Origin: Marsupella aquatica
Taxonomy: Eukaryota > Marchantiophyta
Assembly (NCBI GenBank): GCA_973895155.1
Contig: OZ316891.1
Coordinates: 12,028,001-12,092,000, forward strand
DNA: 64,000 bases
Direction of reading: 5' to 3'
The notes beneath the pieces are model-generated. The model worked only from the letters and a program-made list of their open reading frames with translations, had not been told where the DNA came from and did not search any database. Positions 60,235 to 64,000 of this stretch are shown here, in pieces. Every line of letters starts with the position of its first letter. The stretch's first letter is position 1. A program made the position numbers and the translations under genes.

Positions 60235-63200
60235 ATGGAAGCGAATCGCGTCCTTGTGAAGTCCTCCGTGGAAGCAACAGAGGAGTTTGACCTCTCCTCT
60301 ATGAGCGACAGTGTAGAACTGGCACTTGAAGACTCCAGACAATTTCAATCAAGAATCCCTAGTAAGTATCCATCACCTATCCTCCCTAAGTCTTAGAGGA
60401 CTGGGACCATCCGAGTCCAAAGTTGGACTCGGATGATCCCAATCCAAACTTGGACTCGGACCATCCCAATCCGAACTTGGACTCAGATGATCCTAATCCA
60501 AACATGGACTCGGATGATCCCAATCCAAAGTTGGACTCGGATGATCCCAGTCCAAAGTTGGACTCGGATGATCCCAATCCAAAGTTGGACTCGGACCATC
60601 CCAATCCGAACTTGGACTCAGATGATCCTAATTCAAACGTGGACTCGGATGATCCCAATCCAAACTTGGACTCGGATGATCCTAATCCATCCAGGAGATT
60701 GAATCTCGATTGTAGGAGCAAGTCTAAAACCATCTCAAGTTGGACTAGGACCATCCTAATCCAACAAGAGTTATTCAAATGTTTTAAACTTAATAAGTCT
60801 AACATGGATGACGTTTTTATGATGCAGGGAGCGATCTTGTTGGTTTCAAACCCGCGATTGCACCGACCGACTGCCGGGATGGATTCTTACTAGATGAGAG
60901 ATCCCCAGGCTTCCGATGGGGGCTTGAGTTCTCAAGAACCCCGCTTAATAATGAAGTGCCATCAAGCACGATTGAACCTGTTTTGACCTTAAAGTGCAGA
61001 GCAAATGATAGCCTGACTTTGGTTTGCGGACCTGTGGTCTCTGTTGGCATTGGAGGGACAGGGATGAATTTGGTCATTCTGGAGATGCACGATAGGTCAT
61101 GCTGGGTTATAAGTTAACCTTATGTCAAAGGCATACTCCTCAGAATTCAATGTCGAATGGCACGCAAGTGGTGAATTGAGCGTTTTGTCAATGGGATTTT
61201 TTCCAAAGACATATGACACAAAGAAGTTGGTCATCGGGGTAACTGGTATGCTTCCAGTCGACATTATGTATGGGTTTCAATATTTGAAACTCAACATGAT
61301 GAAGCACCAAGGCAATTTCTCTTTTGCAACTACTTGGACGTTAAGCAATTTACTTGAGAAAGTTGGATTGTTATCATTGGAGTCAGAGGAGCCTGGTGTT
61401 TTAATTGATAAGGATGTTGCATTTGATCCCAACTTTGATTTAGTCAAAGCAAAGCAATGGATAGAATCTTTGTCAAAGACGAGAAACCTTCCAACGGTGA
61501 ATACAAACCCTGTGCCCGAGAAGGCGCCAGAGAAAGCTCCAGAACCTACAACAGAGACCGCGGGAACTACAGCAGCAACCTCTCAAAGAGCAGTGGGAAA
61601 ACAAAAACAAAGCCAAAGGAAACCTCCGGTTGAAAAGAGACTTCCAGTTGAGAAGCCGGTTGAGAAGCCGAGTACGAGAAGCCGAGTTCAGAAGCCAGTT
61701 GAGAAGCCGAGTACGAGAAGCCAAGTTGAGAAGCCAGTTGAGAAGAAACGTCCGGTTGAGAAGCCAAGTGCAAGTGAAAAGAGGCCAAGACAAAAGAAGA
61801 AACAGAAAATTGACAGTGCCATCATGGATGACACTACAGAAAACCTGACAGTGCATTCACAAGATATGGACGAGCAGTTGGACGCTCCTGAGGAGAAGAA
61901 GGTCTTAGAAGGTAATGAGGGACTGCAACAAATGGAGCAATATTATACGTTTGGGATCAATTCGATATTTTCTATTCCCGTAGAGAGTATTTTCCCTGCG
62001 TCGGCAAGACTCTGTTACAGAATGTTGAATGCAAACCATGTAAAGGAGGTGGCCAATTCCATGATAAGAAATCCGGGGCATGAACCACACATAGCAGACT
62101 TGATTCCTTACACTACAAAACATAGAAACCTAATGCAATATGACAACACGGAATCAGATAGGAGGGACTTTGTAGCAGCCGTGAAAAAGGGGGAGGTTCA
62201 ATTCCTTGCCATTAGCGGTCAACATTCGGCCAGAGCAGCCAGATGGATTCGAGAATGGGCAAACAAGGATGCCAAGCTAACAGCATTGGCAAAAAAGCTG
62301 GAATTTCGAAAGTCAAGAATATTATCTCATCGAACACCATCGTCAATATTAGTTGAGCATTCAATGCGATCTAATGCTATCAATAGCACGATGGTGTTTC
62401 AGTCATGCTTCAAAGATACAGTCGTTCATGCTAGGCGGCAATTTGTGGAATGTGGAAAATCTAGCCGGCCAAAACATGGGGACAACAAAACAAACGCTCA
62501 AGACAATCAAAAATTTCAGGTACGAAGTGTTACTGCTTGATTGGTACAATACCGTAGACTCTCCATGTGTGATTACAATTGAGATGGTAGTCTTTGACCA
62601 CAAAGCTTCAAGTTTGCTTTGGATTGAGATGGTCCGAGTCCAAATGGATACATTCACATTCAGTAGAATATTTCCACTGATATCGTCTAGTTTTGTGTTG
62701 GACTGGGATGGTCCCAGTCCAAATGGATTCATGCACATTCAATAGACTATTTCCACTGATATTGTCTAGTTTTGTGTTGGACTGGGATGGTCCCAGTCCA
62801 AATGGATTCATGCACATTCAGTAGAATATTTCTCCACTGATACCGTCTAGTTTTGTTTTGGATTGGGATGGTCCTAGTCCAAACTAAATCATGCACATTC
62901 AATAGAATATTTCCACTGATACTGTCTAGTTCTGTGTTGGACTGGGATGGTCTCAGTCCGCACCTGAGTGCTTTCAAACAATTGAGTTATGGAGAACTAA
63001 CAGACTTTCCTTTGCAATTGTAGGATTGGTTGGCTCTTGCAAGAATGACCATGGGAAGGAAAGATTGTCGTAATGTCTACTGGTTACTGTTTGCCGACAA
63101 TGCTCTTTTTGATTTATGGAGTTTGGTATGCCAATTGTGGTTGGATGGAAAACTTCCCGATGGAGCTGGTGTAGAAGGAAATGAGAAGTCTGAAAAAGCA

Positions 63201-64000
63201 ATTACTGTTGCCATGTTTTGTTGTTTTGATGGTGAGTTGATCTCACAACGAGACATCACAAGAATACTGACGCGGGTGAAGTCAGGAAAGGTATTGCTAA
63301 AGAAAGATGCCTCTAATAAATCAGACATGCCATCTATAGAGGAGTTGGCCAAAGATGTGAAGATCGTGCGGAAACTCAAGTCCCGTATTGAAGACTACTA
63401 TTGCACCAAGGATGCGGTGAATTTCCCGACAAATACTAATTGGGGGAAAGTAGTTGAGGTTCTTCCTACGCTAGCAATTGATTCAGAGTTCACCAGGTGT
63501 CGAAGAGCCGCTGGCGAGGTCTATCTTGCCAACCTTTTAAAGCCAAATCATACGCGGGAGAGCGCAATCTTGCCGACAGCATTGGTATTCCGCCTAGATG
63601 ATATATACTGCCAGAGATTTGGCGGAGGATCACGTTCTCGGACCCTACCATGGGTTACATTTTTTAGCGACAATCTCATGAAGACCATTGATCCAGAGTC
63701 ATTGCAAGAAGCTCCTCCGACCTGCCCTCTTGCCATTGTTGATTTTAGCCGGCTTCCACAAAAACAGTGGACTGAAGCAGAGATTCTTGTTCTCTTTGAA
63801 TACATTGTGGAGCTTCCACAAAATCCCATGATTGTGGTGACGATAACAGTTCATCCTGGACAACTTGCACTGAATGTCCATGGTGCCCTTTGTAAATTGG
63901 GACAAGAGAAAGCTTTGACCATTCACATTGAGTATGGGAGTTATTCCCGAGATGATCAACCGCACCCTCATGACTCATGTTGGGGTGGGGGGATTGAAGA
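60235..64000 (+). CDS. ParB-like-domain protein of a mobile element, runs off the window
   Basis: Exons: 60235-60361, 60828-about 61114, about 61116-62519, 63024 to beyond 64000. Intron phases fit at 60361/60828 and 62519/63024. Exons 2 and 3 are contiguous except for one extra base near 61114 that shifts frame, either a real lesion or a sequence error. Exon 3 has a Lys/Pro-rich low-complexity part with repeated PVEKP and a nuclear-signal-like KRPRQKKKQK. A ParB-like block follows: NANHVKEVANSMIRNPGHEP, then FLAISGQHSARAARW, matching the ParB arrangement of a partner strand followed by a GxHRxxA-type box. Exon 4 (325 codons open to the end) contains LAIVDFSRLPQKQWTEAEI, which could be a degenerate methyltransferase-like core. 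ParB-methylase fusions are known in phages and plasmids, so this is possible but weak. Two repeat arrays lie in its introns. Confidence 0.6.
60395..60700. repeat. Array 2: about 11 units of the 27-bp repeat, in an intron
   Basis: Same unit family as array 1, here mostly TTGGACTCGGA, TGA or CCA, TCCCAATCCAA. It sits inside the first intron (60362-60827) of the ParB-like gene; one more partial unit is at 60736-60762. Confidence 0.95.
62619..62961. repeat. Array 3: five palindromes at a 79-81 bp period, in an intron
   Basis: Dyads at 62619-62643, 62698-62722, 62777-62801, 62858-62882 and 62937-62961. The second and third are perfect: arm TTGGACTGGGA, 3-nt centre, arm TCCCAGTCCAA. Each is followed by a conserved spacer with CATGCACATTCA, TATTTCCACTGATA and GTCTAGTT. 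All five lie in the intron 62520-63023 of the ParB-like gene. Confidence 0.95.

Noticed and set aside
60423-60893. Plus-strand frame of LDSDDPNPN repeats
   Set aside because: Same repeat read in another frame; it lies in an intron whose flanking exons join in phase without it.

Overview
The window looks like nuclear DNA of a land plant. I reconstructed six spliced or single-exon plant genes: an alpha-expansin, a pectin methylesterase, a plastid fibrillin, a BSD-domain protein, a receptor-like kinase and a kelch/F-box-associated-like protein. They have spliceosomal introns of about 100-1150 nt with GT-AG ends, and two decayed plastid fragments (psbD, 16S rRNA) lie between them. Gene spacing near 8-10 kb, mid-range GC and the transposase families seen suggest a non-seed plant, most likely a bryophyte. 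That last step is inference and I cannot name the species.

Layout. 1-7.8 kb: decayed mobile DNA, including a gag-like coiled-coil pseudogene whose in-frame stops are all TAG, a ~950-bp inverted-repeat element, an LTR-like copy and two long poly-G tracts. 8.1-11.4 kb: BSD gene (+, six exons). 13.8-14.0 kb: plastid 16S rRNA fragment. 15.8-17.0 kb: kelch-like gene (+). 19.8-24.4 kb: pectin methylesterase (-, five exons). 24.5-28.2 kb: tandem repeats and a second LTR-like copy. 28.2-30.4 kb: receptor-like kinase (-) with a phytocyanin-like ectodomain, whose start overlaps that of a divergent small secreted cysteine-containing peptide gene (+). 33.9-36.9 kb: plastid fibrillin (-, eight exons), with a possible divergent gene beside it (+). 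38.5-50.3 kb: gene-poor, with a psbD fragment at 46 kb. 50.9-52.8 kb: alpha-expansin (+, three exons).

54.6-64 kb looks like one large element or element cluster. It has a minus-strand DUF7869-like transposase gene and a divergent plus-strand gene with a ParB-like domain that runs off the window. About fifty copies of a 25-27 bp dyad-symmetric motif lie in three arrays; two are in introns of the ParB-like gene and one lies directly upstream of the transposase exons. A different short-motif array lies downstream of the transposase gene. This is my best candidate for an undescribed system.

Several housekeeping genes fit cell-wall remodelling (expansin, pectin methylesterase) and plastid lipid bodies (fibrillin), but nothing suggests they form one pathway. 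All exon boundaries were deduced by eye from reading frame, splice signals and family motifs, and need transcript support.
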